Part shown: piece by piece, positions 49,964 to 57,523 of the stretch
How the letters are laid out: each line of letters starts with the position of its first letter
Position numbering within the stretch: position 1 is the stretch's first letter
The notes under the pieces: model-generated
Told to the model about the DNA's origin: nothing
What the model saw: the letters and a program-made list of their open reading frames with translations, nothing else
Databases searched by the model: none
Translations under genes and position numbers: made by a program
From: Nocardia amikacinitolerans NBRC 108937
GTDB lineage: Bacteria; Actinomycetota; Actinomycetes; Mycobacteriales; Mycobacteriaceae
Assembly (NCBI RefSeq): GCF_001612615.1
Contig: NZ_BDAU01000042.1
Span: forward strand, 1-64,000
Length of the DNA: 64,000 bases
Direction of reading: 5' to 3'

Positions 49964-50001
49964 CCTGACCTGGGAAATACCTACGGTATGCCTACGGTAC
50001 C
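49964..50001 (-). promoter_or_regulatory. Promoter box shared by the two HTH-TPR genes (left-facing copy)
   Basis: On the minus strand it begins GGTACCGTAGGCATACCGTA and ends ATTTCCCAGGTCAGG, 22 bases before the ATG at 49941. TACCGTAGG occurs twice in a row, spaced 11 bases, an operator-like direct repeat. Confidence 0.75.
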
Positions 50002-50304
50002 CCACCTCTGTGCGGTTCCTGCCGATACTGCTGGCGGGCCACGATTTGAAACCAGTACCCGTTTTCGAGGGAATCCGTGGCAAAGCCGCCGGATGCCCCT
50101 CGTTGCTGGAGTTGCTGGAAGCGTCACCAGGGAGGCCCGCGCATGAGACATTCCGACGAGCTGAACCCGCGACCATCCGCGGCGAGGCGTAACCGGTCAT
50201 CGGGTGATGGCACAAACCGATCAGCCGACATACTGACAGATCTCGACGCCCCCAAACGTTCGACCGTGGGGATCATCCGGCACGACACCGGCACGGGGGC
50301 GGCC

Positions 50305-50802
50305 ATGAACACCCCGCCGCCGACCGGGCCGCCCACGCCGGTGGCGGCGGATACGCCACGTTCGCGAGTGGACTACTACCGCAGCGTGTGCCATCTGCCC
50401 GCCGTGTTCCAACCAGCCACCGGCCGCATCAGTTTCACCGCTGGCATGGTGTGGGCGATCGCGATGCCTTCGGAATTGGGGCAGATGGTCAAGGTCCACC
50501 TCGAGCGCCACAAACAAGGCGGTGGGCCGATCGTGACCCACCCTCGCTCCCACACCTGGACCTTCCTCGTGCGCTCGGATATTCCGGCCACGATGATCGC
50601 TGCCGAGGCGGCGTTGTACCGTGCTCGCCGAATCACCGTCCTGGGCAACGGCGATCATGTAGCGCTCCCGTCCCCGGCCGATCAGGGTTCGGAGTATCGC
50701 GGGTGGATCACCGCCGCGCACTCGGTGTTCCGGCCTTCGGGGCGTGTGGTGCTGTATGCGGTGCACGCCTGCCTGGCCCCGACCCGACAGCCCGCGCTAT
50801 GA
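50305..50802 (+). CDS. Conserved actinobacterial protein of unknown function
   Basis: A 165-residue protein from ATG 50305 (MNTPPPTGPPTPVAADTPRS). The open frame reaches back to 50077 without protein character. It has GRISFTAGMVWAIAMPSELGQM, HPRSHTWTFLVRSD and the C-terminal GWITAAHSVFRPSGRVVLYAV. I recall similar small proteins in Nocardia and Streptomyces labelled RNA polymerase beta subunit. No such domain is visible, so that label is not used. It overlaps the next gene by ATGA. Confidence 0.65.
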   Translation: MNTPPPTGPPTPVAADTPRSRVDYYRSVCHLPAVFQPATGRISFTAGMVWAIAMPSELGQMVKVHLERHKQGGGPIVTHPRSHTWTFLVRSDIPATMIAAEAALYRARRITVLGNGDHVALPSPADQGSEYRGWITAAHSVFRPSGRVVLYAVHACLAPTRQPAL

Positions 50803-51029
50803 GCGCCACCGCGCCGACCCCGGACGGGTCGCCATCGCCCACCGAACCCGATGTGCATTTGAGTGTGTTCCTGCACGGGCAGCGGATGGATTTCGTTGCC
50901 TGCCTGACCGCCGCGTTGATCTTCGTTCAGGAGCACCAGGCCCGCCATTACGTCGACGCGGTGACCGTCGACCTGGACAAGCGCGAGTTCCCGCGCCTCC
51001 CCAACGAACGTTTGTACCTCGAGAGGTAG
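50799..51029 (+). CDS. Small unknown protein, 76 residues
   Basis: Start ATG 50799, coupled to the previous stop. After an acidic Pro-rich head comes DVHLSVFLHGQRMDFVACLTAALIFVQEH and a charged tail ending RLPNERLYLER. No motif was recognised. The spacing places it in one operon with the genes around it. Confidence 0.6.
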   Translation: MSATAPTPDGSPSPTEPDVHLSVFLHGQRMDFVACLTAALIFVQEHQARHYVDAVTVDLDKREFPRLPNERLYLER

Positions 51030-51034
51030 CGCCG

Positions 51035-51400
51035 GTGACCAACCACGCCAGCCAACAGCCCCGCGACGAGCGCGAAAACCACAGTGTCACAAGTTATTTG
51101 CAACGGAGTCGCTCCGACTTCAGCCGCGCCCAAGCCACCGCGTTGACCGCACTTGCCCAAGCGGGGCGGGCGTGTTCAGCGCGGGAGCTGGCGGGCGGGC
51201 ACCACATCGGCCCGATCACGCTGACTCTGCAATGGCTGGTCACCAAGGGCCACGTCCGCACCCAGATCCGCCGACCGACAGGTGCCGAACGCGCGGAGCC
51301 GGTCTACGAGCTGACCGATGAGGGCCGCACCACCTATCAGCGCCTCACCACCCACGCACCGGCAGGCCGGCCGCCAGAGGCCCCGGAATCGAGGACGTGA
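51035..51400 (+). CDS. Winged-helix DNA-binding protein, MarR/PadR-like
   Basis: A 121-residue protein from GTG 51035. The fold is visible as FSRAQATALTALAQAGRACS, then AGGHHIGPITLTLQWLVTKG (recognition helix) and a wing ending VYELTDEGRTTYQRL. The N-terminal 25 residues are polar. It follows the 76-residue gene by five bases and probably regulates this small-gene operon. The frame is open upstream to 50744 but overlaps real genes. Confidence 0.7.
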   Translation: MTNHASQQPRDERENHSVTSYLQRSRSDFSRAQATALTALAQAGRACSARELAGGHHIGPITLTLQWLVTKGHVRTQIRRPTGAERAEPVYELTDEGRTTYQRLTTHAPAGRPPEAPESRT

Positions 51401-51406
51401 CATCGC

Positions 51407-51715
51407 GTGCCCATCAACGCAATCGGCCTGCTCAACCGCAGCGTCAGCGACTCCTGGTTACGAGACGAGCGGGTCATCATCGACTTGAGCCGCGCGCGCG
51501 GGTATCGGCTGGCGCACATGGTGACCATCGATGCCGACACCTACATGCCGACCACGTTGATCGTGTGGACCGCGCACCAGCACACCGCGACCGTGGTCGT
51601 CGCTCCCAGCGTGGAGCACTTCCCCAGCACCAGCATCCAAAACGCGGTCGCCTTGGCCTGCGCCCTGGTGACACCCGCACGCACCATTCCCCCGTTAGGA
51701 GCCGACGCACCATGA
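51407..51715 (+). CDS. Unknown 102-residue protein
   Basis: Start GTG 51407, seven bases after the winged-helix gene. Alternating hydrophobic strands (HMVTIDADTYMPTTLIVWTA, TATVVVAPSVEHFPS) suggest a small beta-rich fold. It has no signal peptide. The stop overlaps the start of the lipoprotein-like gene. Family not recognised. Confidence 0.55.
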   Translation: MPINAIGLLNRSVSDSWLRDERVIIDLSRARGYRLAHMVTIDADTYMPTTLIVWTAHQHTATVVVAPSVEHFPSTSIQNAVALACALVTPARTIPPLGADAP

Positions 51716-51972
51716 AACTCGTCCCAGTTCAGCACCTTCGGTCTGTGCTCGCTGTCACCGCCCTGCTCACCCCTCGCCGCGTGCGGAACACCCAACCCCA
51801 CCGATACCGGCACCCGATCCGAGATGCCCACCCGCACCTTCCCCGCCACCAGCGGCTGCCCACAGCACCGCAGCCCGGCAGAGACCACCGGCAGCGGCGG
51901 CGGCAGTACGACGACGGACCCTTGGCCATCGTCTCGGACCCGACCACAAGCATGATCGTGGCGCACAACTGA
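51712..51972 (+). pseudogene. Lipoprotein gene with a one-base frameshift
   Basis: The ATG at 51712 begins a signal peptide, MKLVPVQHLRSVLAVTALLT. At the CCCC run near 51770 a neighbouring frame continues with the lipobox LAAC and GTPNPTDTGTRSEM. Removing one C joins them to a typical actinobacterial lipoprotein ending at 51955. The first frame continues to 51972 with an arginine-rich sequence. It is either a broken gene or an assembly error. Confidence 0.5.
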
Positions 51973-52046
51973 TCTCGCCTCCCGCGCAGGGTCTCGCCCG
52001 GCTCTCGAGACTTCCAGTGGTAACTGAAATCGAAAGGTTCGAATCC

Positions 52047-53426
52047 ATGATTCCCATGACGCTCGCCGAGGTCGCCCACGCGGTTGGCGGGCGGCTCGAC
52101 ACCGTCGATGACGCCGAGCGGGCCGTGACCGCCGCGACGGCGTTCGATTCCCGCCAGGTCGAGCCCGGTGGTCTGTTCGCCGCGTTGACTGGCAAGCGCG
52201 TCGACGGCCATGACTTCGCTACCGCAGCGATCGGTGCCGGTGCGGTAGCGGTCCTGGCCTCGCACCCGACCGGCACCCCAGCAATCATCGTTGAGGATGT
52301 GGTGAGGGCGATGAGCGATCTGGCTCGCGTCGTCGCCACCCGCTACACAGGCCGGGTTCTGGCGATCACGGGGTCGGCGGGCAAGACCTCCACCAAGGAT
52401 CTGCTGACCCAGATCCTGTCGCGCCACGGCAGTGTCGTGGCTACCCAGCGGTCGTTCAACAACGAGATCGGTTTCCCGCACACTGTGCTGCGGGTCCGAA
52501 CCGACACCGACTACCTCGTGCTCGAAATGGGTGCCCGCGGACGCGGCCACATCGCCCACCTGTCCGCCATCGCCCGCCCGCAGATCGGCGCGGTCCTGGG
52601 TATCGGCTCGGCTCACCTCGGCGAGTTCGGCAGCCGCGAAGCGATCGCGGTCGCCAAACGCGAACTCGTCGAAGCTCTCGACACCTCTGGTGTCGCTGTC
52701 CTCAACGCCGACGACCCACTGGTCGCGGCCATGGCCGAGCACACCCGCGCTCAGGTCCTGCGATTCGGCACCGGCCCGGAGGCCGATGTGCGTGCCAGCG
52801 ACATCACCCTCGACGCCAACGCCCGCGCGCAGTTCACCTTGCGCCACGGTGACGACGCCGCACCGGTCACCCTCGGCGTGGTGGGCGAGCACCATCTGAC
52901 CAACGCCCTCGCCGCGGCTGCGCTGGCGTTGAGCGCCGGTGTCGGATTCGCCACCGTCACTGAAGGACTCAACGGTGCGTCGCTGGTGTCGGGAAGCCGG
53001 ATGGAGGTCACCGAACGCCCCGACGGGGTGACCGTGATCAACGACGCGTTCAACGCCTCACCGGAAAGCGTCGACGCCGCACTCCGGTCACTGGCCACCA
53101 TCGCCGCCGCGACACGGCCCACCGTCGCAGTACTCGGAGAGATGCGTGAACTCGGCGCCACCGCACCGGCCCTGCACGCCAGGATCGGGCGTCGCGTCGC
53201 CGACCTCGGCATCGACACCCTGATCGCCGTCGGCGGCTGCCACGCCGAACTCATGGCCACCGCCGCCCGCGACGCAGGCTCCGCGCAGGTCACCCACGTC
53301 GGGACCAAGGACCAGGTGCTCGCGCTGATCACCGAGGGTCTGCGAGGCCGCGATGTCGTCCTGATCAAGGGTGCGAACTCGGCTGCCCTGTTCGAGACCG
53401 CCGCTGCCCTGGCCACCGGTCATTGA
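52047..53426 (+). CDS. MurF-like Mur ligase (stand-alone copy)
   Basis: A 459-residue Mur ligase from ATG 52047 (the frame also opens at 52017). The N-terminal MurF-type domain has FDSRQVEPGGLFAALTGKRVDGHDF. The ATP-binding loop is ITGSAGKTSTK near residue 110. FNNEIGFPHTVLR is the MurF signature, and EMGARGRGHIAHL plus the C-terminal INDAFNASPESVDAAL complete it. MurF adds D-Ala-D-Ala to the wall precursor. This copy stands away from other mur genes and next to a kinase-like gene. It may therefore modify a different substrate or give an alternative wall peptide. Confidence 0.9.
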   Translation: MIPMTLAEVAHAVGGRLDTVDDAERAVTAATAFDSRQVEPGGLFAALTGKRVDGHDFATAAIGAGAVAVLASHPTGTPAIIVEDVVRAMSDLARVVATRYTGRVLAITGSAGKTSTKDLLTQILSRHGSVVATQRSFNNEIGFPHTVLRVRTDTDYLVLEMGARGRGHIAHLSAIARPQIGAVLGIGSAHLGEFGSREAIAVAKRELVEALDTSGVAVLNADDPLVAAMAEHTRAQVLRFGTGPEADVRASDITLDANARAQFTLRHGDDAAPVTLGVVGEHHLTNALAAAALALSAGVGFATVTEGLNGASLVSGSRMEVTERPDGVTVINDAFNASPESVDAALRSLATIAAATRPTVAVLGEMRELGATAPALHARIGRRVADLGIDTLIAVGGCHAELMATAARDAGSAQVTHVGTKDQVLALITEGLRGRDVVLIKGANSAALFETAAALATGH

Positions 53427-53442
53427 CCCGAAGCGAAACACC

Positions 53443-54306
53443 ATGAGAAGCAAAGACATCGTGGCCCTGGCCCGAGCGGCCTGTACCCAGGCCGAGGTTC
53501 CCGCTGCCCGGATCGAGGCGATCCGGTTGCGCGACAACGCCATGCTGCGGACCGACTCCGCCACCATCATCCGCATACACCAACACGGCGAACTCGCCAC
53601 CGCGATCCGCGAGCTCCGCGCGGCGGACTGGCTTCGCTCCCACCACGTCCGCGCACCCGAACCCCTGGTCCCCGACCCGGTCATCGTGGCCGAGCGGCCG
53701 GTCACCTTCTGGGAAGACCTCGGATCCGGCGGGCCAGCAGAGGCCGCCGAAACCGGGACGATGCTCGCGCGGCTGCACTCCCTGCGAGTACCCACCCACC
53801 TCGGGCTGCCGCGCTTCACCCTGCCCGACTTCACCGGCCGTATTGACCAATGCCTCACCGGCGACTCGGAGAAGGACTGGTTGCGTCGCTACGCCGAAAA
53901 CCTCGCGCAACGGTGGAACGCGCTGGATTGGCCGAGCCCGTGGTGCGTCATCCATGGCGACCCGTCACCTGCCAACACCATTGCCGCCGCCACCGGCGGT
54001 CACGTCGTGGACCTGGAACGCTGCTGCATCGGTCCACCGCAATGGGATCAGGCCACCGTCGCGTTCCAGTCCGACACCCTCTCCGACCCATCAGCACGGT
54101 GGGAGCAGTTCGCCGACGCCTACGGCTCCGACGTCACCGAGTGGCAGGGCTATCCGGTGATCCGCGATGTCCGCTCCTTCGAGCTGTGTCTGTTCGCACT
54201 ACGCCATGCGGCCGTCTCCGACCACGCCCGCCGCCAGGCGGACTACCGGCTGGCCTGCCTGCACGGGCAACGGGGCGAACGGCCGTGGGGATGGGTCGCG
54301 CCCTGA
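53443..54306 (+). CDS. Aminoglycoside-phosphotransferase-like kinase
   Basis: A 287-residue protein from ATG 53443, 16 bases after the MurF stop. The kinase catalytic loop is CVIHGDPSPANTI near residue 172, with the metal-binding Asp in VVDLERCCIGPPQWD. The N lobe is short, with IIRIHQHGELATAIRELRAA. APH-family enzymes phosphorylate hydroxyls on antibiotics, sugars or choline-like compounds. Tight linkage with the Mur ligase suggests both act on one product. Confidence 0.85.
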   Translation: MRSKDIVALARAACTQAEVPAARIEAIRLRDNAMLRTDSATIIRIHQHGELATAIRELRAADWLRSHHVRAPEPLVPDPVIVAERPVTFWEDLGSGGPAEAAETGTMLARLHSLRVPTHLGLPRFTLPDFTGRIDQCLTGDSEKDWLRRYAENLAQRWNALDWPSPWCVIHGDPSPANTIAAATGGHVVDLERCCIGPPQWDQATVAFQSDTLSDPSARWEQFADAYGSDVTEWQGYPVIRDVRSFELCLFALRHAAVSDHARRQADYRLACLHGQRGERPWGWVAP

Positions 54307-54462
54307 AACGAACAAACCGGGTCCGGTCCAAGTTGGAACAGGGCCCTGGATCCTTGAGACGACCAACGGCACAACAGACCCGCGCCCGCCCGCGCCGGGT
54401 TCGATACCGCGAACCGGCTGATCGCAGTGGCGTGCCCACGGTGCTGTGCGGGTCGGTCTCCA

Positions 54463-54568
54463 TGGCCGAGAACAGAATTCGTGAACACAATTTGCAGAAC
54501 GGGATTACCACCTCGCCGACTGGCTCCGCGAATATCACCGGATTGCGGAGCGCGGAGGAAGCAAATGA
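54463..54568 (+). pseudogene. Small broken gene with frameshift
   Basis: ATG 54463 starts MAENRIREHN. A shifted frame then reads QFAERDYHLADWLREYHRIA and ERGGSK, with the stop overlapping the ATG of the next gene as ATGA. The second part is strongly protein-like but has no start of its own. A one-base change near 54486 would join them to a 34-residue protein. Evidence is frame character and coupling only. Confidence 0.35.
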
Positions 54569-54738
54569 CCTCGCAGCTAACAACATTGGTGCGCACACGG
54601 AGGGTGCTCACGCGCCTGCTCCAGTTCATCGTGCTCGATAGGCCGGAATACCGCGGGCCACGCGGCGAGTTCGCCGATGACGACGAGACCGCTCGGCACA
54701 CGCTGCCCCCAGATCTGTGGCCGGACGCTCCTGGGTGA
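54565..54738 (+). CDS. Small unknown protein, 57 residues
   Basis: ATG 54565 follows GGAGGAAGCAA, an excellent ribosome site. It encodes MTSQLTTLVRTRRVLTRLLQ then FIVLDRPEYRGPRGEFADDD and an acidic tail ending PDLWPDAPG. It has one amphipathic basic helix and an acidic C terminus. It is coupled to the broken gene upstream. No family was recognised. Confidence 0.5.
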   Translation: MTSQLTTLVRTRRVLTRLLQFIVLDRPEYRGPRGEFADDDETARHTLPPDLWPDAPG

Positions 54739-54873
54739 GACCGACTCCGAAACCTAGTCCAGACCCCGGAAGCTGGCATCACAGCGCCGCAACGACGACT
54801 GGGCGGTACCCCCGTGTGATCCGGTGTTATCGACCGCTCGACTCCATCGAGACAACCCTCGAGTCAGGAAGCT

Positions 54874-55323
54874 ATGCGAACGCCTTTGCCCTCGAAGGAC
54901 ATGGTCTTGAGCGCCTGCGCCGGGACCATCATCCTCGCCCACCCGATTCTGCATGCCGCTGCGCAGTTGGCCAGTCTGCATAAGGCACGAGACCGCTCAG
55001 ATGCTGGCGCGCTCGACCGCGAGCGCGTGCGACTGGTGTCGCTGATCGATGAATGGGTGGCCGCCGAGAAGCCACCCGCGTTCGGTGCCGCGTACCTGCA
55101 CTCCGAGACCGTCGGCATGATCATCGATCGTCTCGCCCAGCTTTCCGTCGACGCCCGCGAGGCCGCCCAAGGGACGATCTCGGTGTCGCGGCTCCGTCAT
55201 GCCCGGCATCGACTTACCGAACTGGCAAACGCCTACAGTGACCTCGCTTTCGAGATCGCGAGGGGAACTCGTCGACTGCCGGAGTTCTCACACCGACCGT
55301 TGCCAAATCCGGCATCGCAGTGA
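54874..55323 (+). CDS. DUF4254-like helical protein
   Basis: A 149-residue protein from ATG 54874 after CAGGAAGC. The helices IILAHPILHAAAQLASLHKARD and RLVSLIDEWVAAEKPP and the GAAYLHSETVGMIIDRLAQL segment match what I remember of DUF4254, a family of small helical proteins of unknown role, also found near sugar-related genes. It stands alone, between decayed fragments. Confidence 0.65.
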   Translation: MRTPLPSKDMVLSACAGTIILAHPILHAAAQLASLHKARDRSDAGALDRERVRLVSLIDEWVAAEKPPAFGAAYLHSETVGMIIDRLAQLSVDAREAAQGTISVSRLRHARHRLTELANAYSDLAFEIARGTRRLPEFSHRPLPNPASQ

Positions 55324-55437
55324 CCGCCCAGCCTGGCCTGGACCGGGCTGGATGACGATGTCGCCGCCCAACGCGATCTCCGACCCGCCGCCGATGGCGT
55401 AGCGATGCACCTGGGTGATGATCGCACCCGGCATTCA
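55324..55437 (-). pseudogene. Enoyl-CoA hydratase (crotonase) remnant
   Basis: A minus-strand frame reads MPGAIITQVHRYAIGGGSEI and ALGGDIVIQPG. This is the oxyanion-hole strand of crotonases (VHGYAIGGGxELALxxDI). Only some 30 residues remain and the frame then degenerates, so it is a relic. It suggests a former fatty-acid or steroid degradation gene at this spot. Confidence 0.55.
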
Positions 55438-55663
55438 CGCATCGCGACGGCAACGCGCCTGCATGCGTTCTAGCCTCGGTGCTGCTACGAACGAACAGAA
55501 CCGGAGTGTCTGGACCTGCCAGGCCGTATCCAGAATGGCTCGATGAGAAGCCGCCCGACAACCAGCCTCATCAGTGGGGGCTCTGGGGCGCATTGGTCGA
55601 GCTATCGGTCCCGAACTGACTGGCTGATACCCTCGTTCAAGCACACTTGATTGGGGGTTCTCG
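55438..55663. other. Gene-free stretch before the type VII substrate genes
   Basis: Bases 55438-55663 contain no convincing gene. The promoter of the gene starting at 55664 should lie within the last 80 bases (CTGATACCCTCGTTCAAGCA near 55623). Confidence 0.4.
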
Positions 55664-56065
55664 ATGGCACTAACCCAGCTCGACTACGGCGAAGCCGAGA
55701 TCGCGGCATTCAACGAGGCGGCACGCGCCGGGCTGATCCACTATGAGGAAGCGGCCGTCCGTGAAGCTGTCGGGCTGTATGACGCAGCGATCCAATCGCT
55801 GCTGAAGGTGCAGGAACGAATACGAGCCGCGACCCGGGCCTCAGGATTCGGCGGGTTTCAGTCAGGCAAAGAGCTCAACGATGGCTTCTCCAGGAAGGCC
55901 GAAGAGGGAATCGAGGTGATCAATCAGCTCGTGCAGGGAGCGATGCGTCTGCAAGAGGCATACTTGCGTGCTGGAAACTTGATCACCGAGGCCGACCAGA
56001 CGAATGCCGCCGCTATTCGATTCGCTACTCAGAACGCCGGATTGGATGACCCCGCGCATGATTAG
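55664..56065 (+). CDS. Helical-hairpin type VII secretion substrate-like protein
   Basis: A 133-residue protein from ATG 55664. It is almost fully helical with a turn near ASGFGGFQSGKEL. This is the layout of EspA/EsxB-type secreted proteins, though no WXG motif is present. The next gene, a lipoprotein, overlaps its end by eight bases. The presence of EspC-, EspG- and PPE-like genes a few kilobases on supports a type VII link. Role inferred. Confidence 0.6.
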   Translation: MALTQLDYGEAEIAAFNEAARAGLIHYEEAAVREAVGLYDAAIQSLLKVQERIRAATRASGFGGFQSGKELNDGFSRKAEEGIEVINQLVQGAMRLQEAYLRAGNLITEADQTNAAAIRFATQNAGLDDPAHD

Positions 56066-56663
56066 GAAACAGGCAGCGCTTCAGATCGTTGCGGCCGTTC
56101 TGGCCCTCAGCGCCTGCGGAACCGACACTTCCGTCAATCAGCCGACGACAAGCGCGGCAACGCCGACAAGTCGGCCAAGCCTCGCTGTCTCGATATCGCC
56201 AGCGCCGACTCAAATAAATCGAGGCCGGCAACCAGTAACCTACGATCCATGCACTGAGATCGACGACGAGACAGTAGCTGAACTCGGGTACGATCCAAAG
56301 AGTCGCGAACGCGCGGACTTCATTTTCGAAACGTACTCATTTATTGGATGCAGATTCGCACGAAATGAACAGGTCCGAAGCAAGTCAACGACGATAGGTT
56401 ATCTGACTGTATCGTCAACCAACATAATGCTTGACGACTTCAAGATTCGGGACGGCGTCGAGTCCAAAAAAATTACCATCAATGGACGCGATGCGCTCAC
56501 TCGGGTTCAGCCGTCGGCCAGTGCATGCTATGTAACCGTCGGGAATCCCGGTGGAGCCGTAGACATCTCCAAAACTGTGAGCGCAGTCTACTCGGACGAG
56601 CAACCTTGCGAAGGTATTAATCGAATAGCCGAGACCATCGAATCCAAACTTCCTCAGCGTTAG
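56058..56663 (+). CDS. DUF3558-like lipoprotein
   Basis: A 201-residue lipoprotein from ATG 56058. The signal peptide QAALQIVAAVLALSAC has a clear lipobox cysteine. A Ser/Thr/Pro spacer follows, then YDPCTEIDDETVAELGYDP, FIGCRFAR and a late SACYVTVGN, the cysteine pattern of DUF3558. These lipoproteins are abundant in Nocardia and mycobacteria, with unknown function. AT content is somewhat higher here than in neighbouring genes. It is coupled to the previous gene. Confidence 0.8.
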   Translation: MIRKQAALQIVAAVLALSACGTDTSVNQPTTSAATPTSRPSLAVSISPAPTQINRGRQPVTYDPCTEIDDETVAELGYDPKSRERADFIFETYSFIGCRFARNEQVRSKSTTIGYLTVSSTNIMLDDFKIRDGVESKKITINGRDALTRVQPSASACYVTVGNPGGAVDISKTVSAVYSDEQPCEGINRIAETIESKLPQR

Positions 56664-56968
56664 CGGAGGGAGCTGGGCCAACCCAGCCCTACAAAATATC
56701 TCTGCCGCCAGTGGATGCACGTACACCATTCGACCGTCCTGTCGAGCAACGATTCGCGGCGGTGAGCGGTCGCTGTCGCCGGTCGATTCGATGGTCCGGC
56801 GTGGATCGAATCCAAGCCGTCCAGGCTCCCAGCGGTAAGTCATGGCGAAGGCTCCAGCTCGTCCCAACATGCTGCTTGCGCTTCACATTTTGAAACCGAA
56901 AGGACCACTCACTTTCAGGTTATCCGCTGTCACCAATGTCACCCACCGCAACAAATAGCAGCTTCGGA
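56664..56968. other. Gene-free stretch between converging lipoprotein genes
   Basis: A stretch of 305 bases. A minus-strand frame is open here (56689-56870) but has no ribosome site and continues antisense into the lipoprotein gene, so it was not called. No terminator hairpin stands out. Confidence 0.4.
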
Positions 56969-57523
56969 CTACTTCCACGCTCCAGAGGAGCGGATCAGCT
57001 CGATGAGGAACTCGATACAAGCCTTGACCACTTCGTCAGTTATCAAAATCGGGCCGCTTGGAGTGACCAAACCGTCGGCGTTTAGGGCCAAAGAGCCATG
57101 CCACCCATCTATTACAGCCCTGAACTGCCTTTCCGGGAGACTGATCCTCTCCCACACAGGCACCGAAAATCCCGGCACCTCATTCCAGCCTTCGGGCTGA
57201 GCGACCGGCACGTCAGGGTCGAAATCCGGCAAACGTCGAAGCTCCGCTATCATCGCCATGCCTTTGCCGCCGTCCGGTAGGGGGCGACTGACGACACAGT
57301 ACGCTCTATCGCGGATCGGACGCTCGTCATCCTCGCCCTGAGATCGCTTAAGGTCGAGAGCGCCAAGATTATCCCGGCCGAACGCGAGGACGCTGTCGCA
57401 GACGTCATTTCCGGCCCGACTGGACTCGACTGGAGCCGGTACGCCTTCATCAGCGCTGCATCCGGCCAGTAGAATAACGACTCCAACGGCAGCCGCCATA
57501 AGTCGCGCAGTGTAAGGAGGCAT
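56969..57523 (-). CDS. DUF3558-like lipoprotein 2
   Basis: A 184-residue lipoprotein from ATG 57523, overlapping the stop of the large TPR/WXG protein gene. Signal peptide MAAAVGVVILLAGC with lipobox cysteine. The mature part has NDVCDSVLAFGRDNLGAL and RAYCVVSRPLPDGGKG, the paired cysteines seen in such lipoproteins, and a helical C terminus. It is probably made together with the secreted protein upstream and may serve its export. Confidence 0.75.
   Translation of the reverse strand: MPPYTARLMAAAVGVVILLAGCSADEGVPAPVESSRAGNDVCDSVLAFGRDNLGALDLKRSQGEDDERPIRDRAYCVVSRPLPDGGKGMAMIAELRRLPDFDPDVPVAQPEGWNEVPGFSVPVWERISLPERQFRAVIDGWHGSLALNADGLVTPSGPILITDEVVKACIEFLIELIRSSGAWK

Noticed and set aside
50305..50802. 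RNA polymerase beta subunit label for the small conserved protein
   Set aside because: At 165 residues with no RNA polymerase motif, the label I recall from annotations appears to be a misannotation.
56415..56870. A 151-residue minus-strand gene overlapping the DUF3558-like lipoprotein
   Set aside because: Its C-terminal half is antisense to the lipoprotein and it has no ribosome site.
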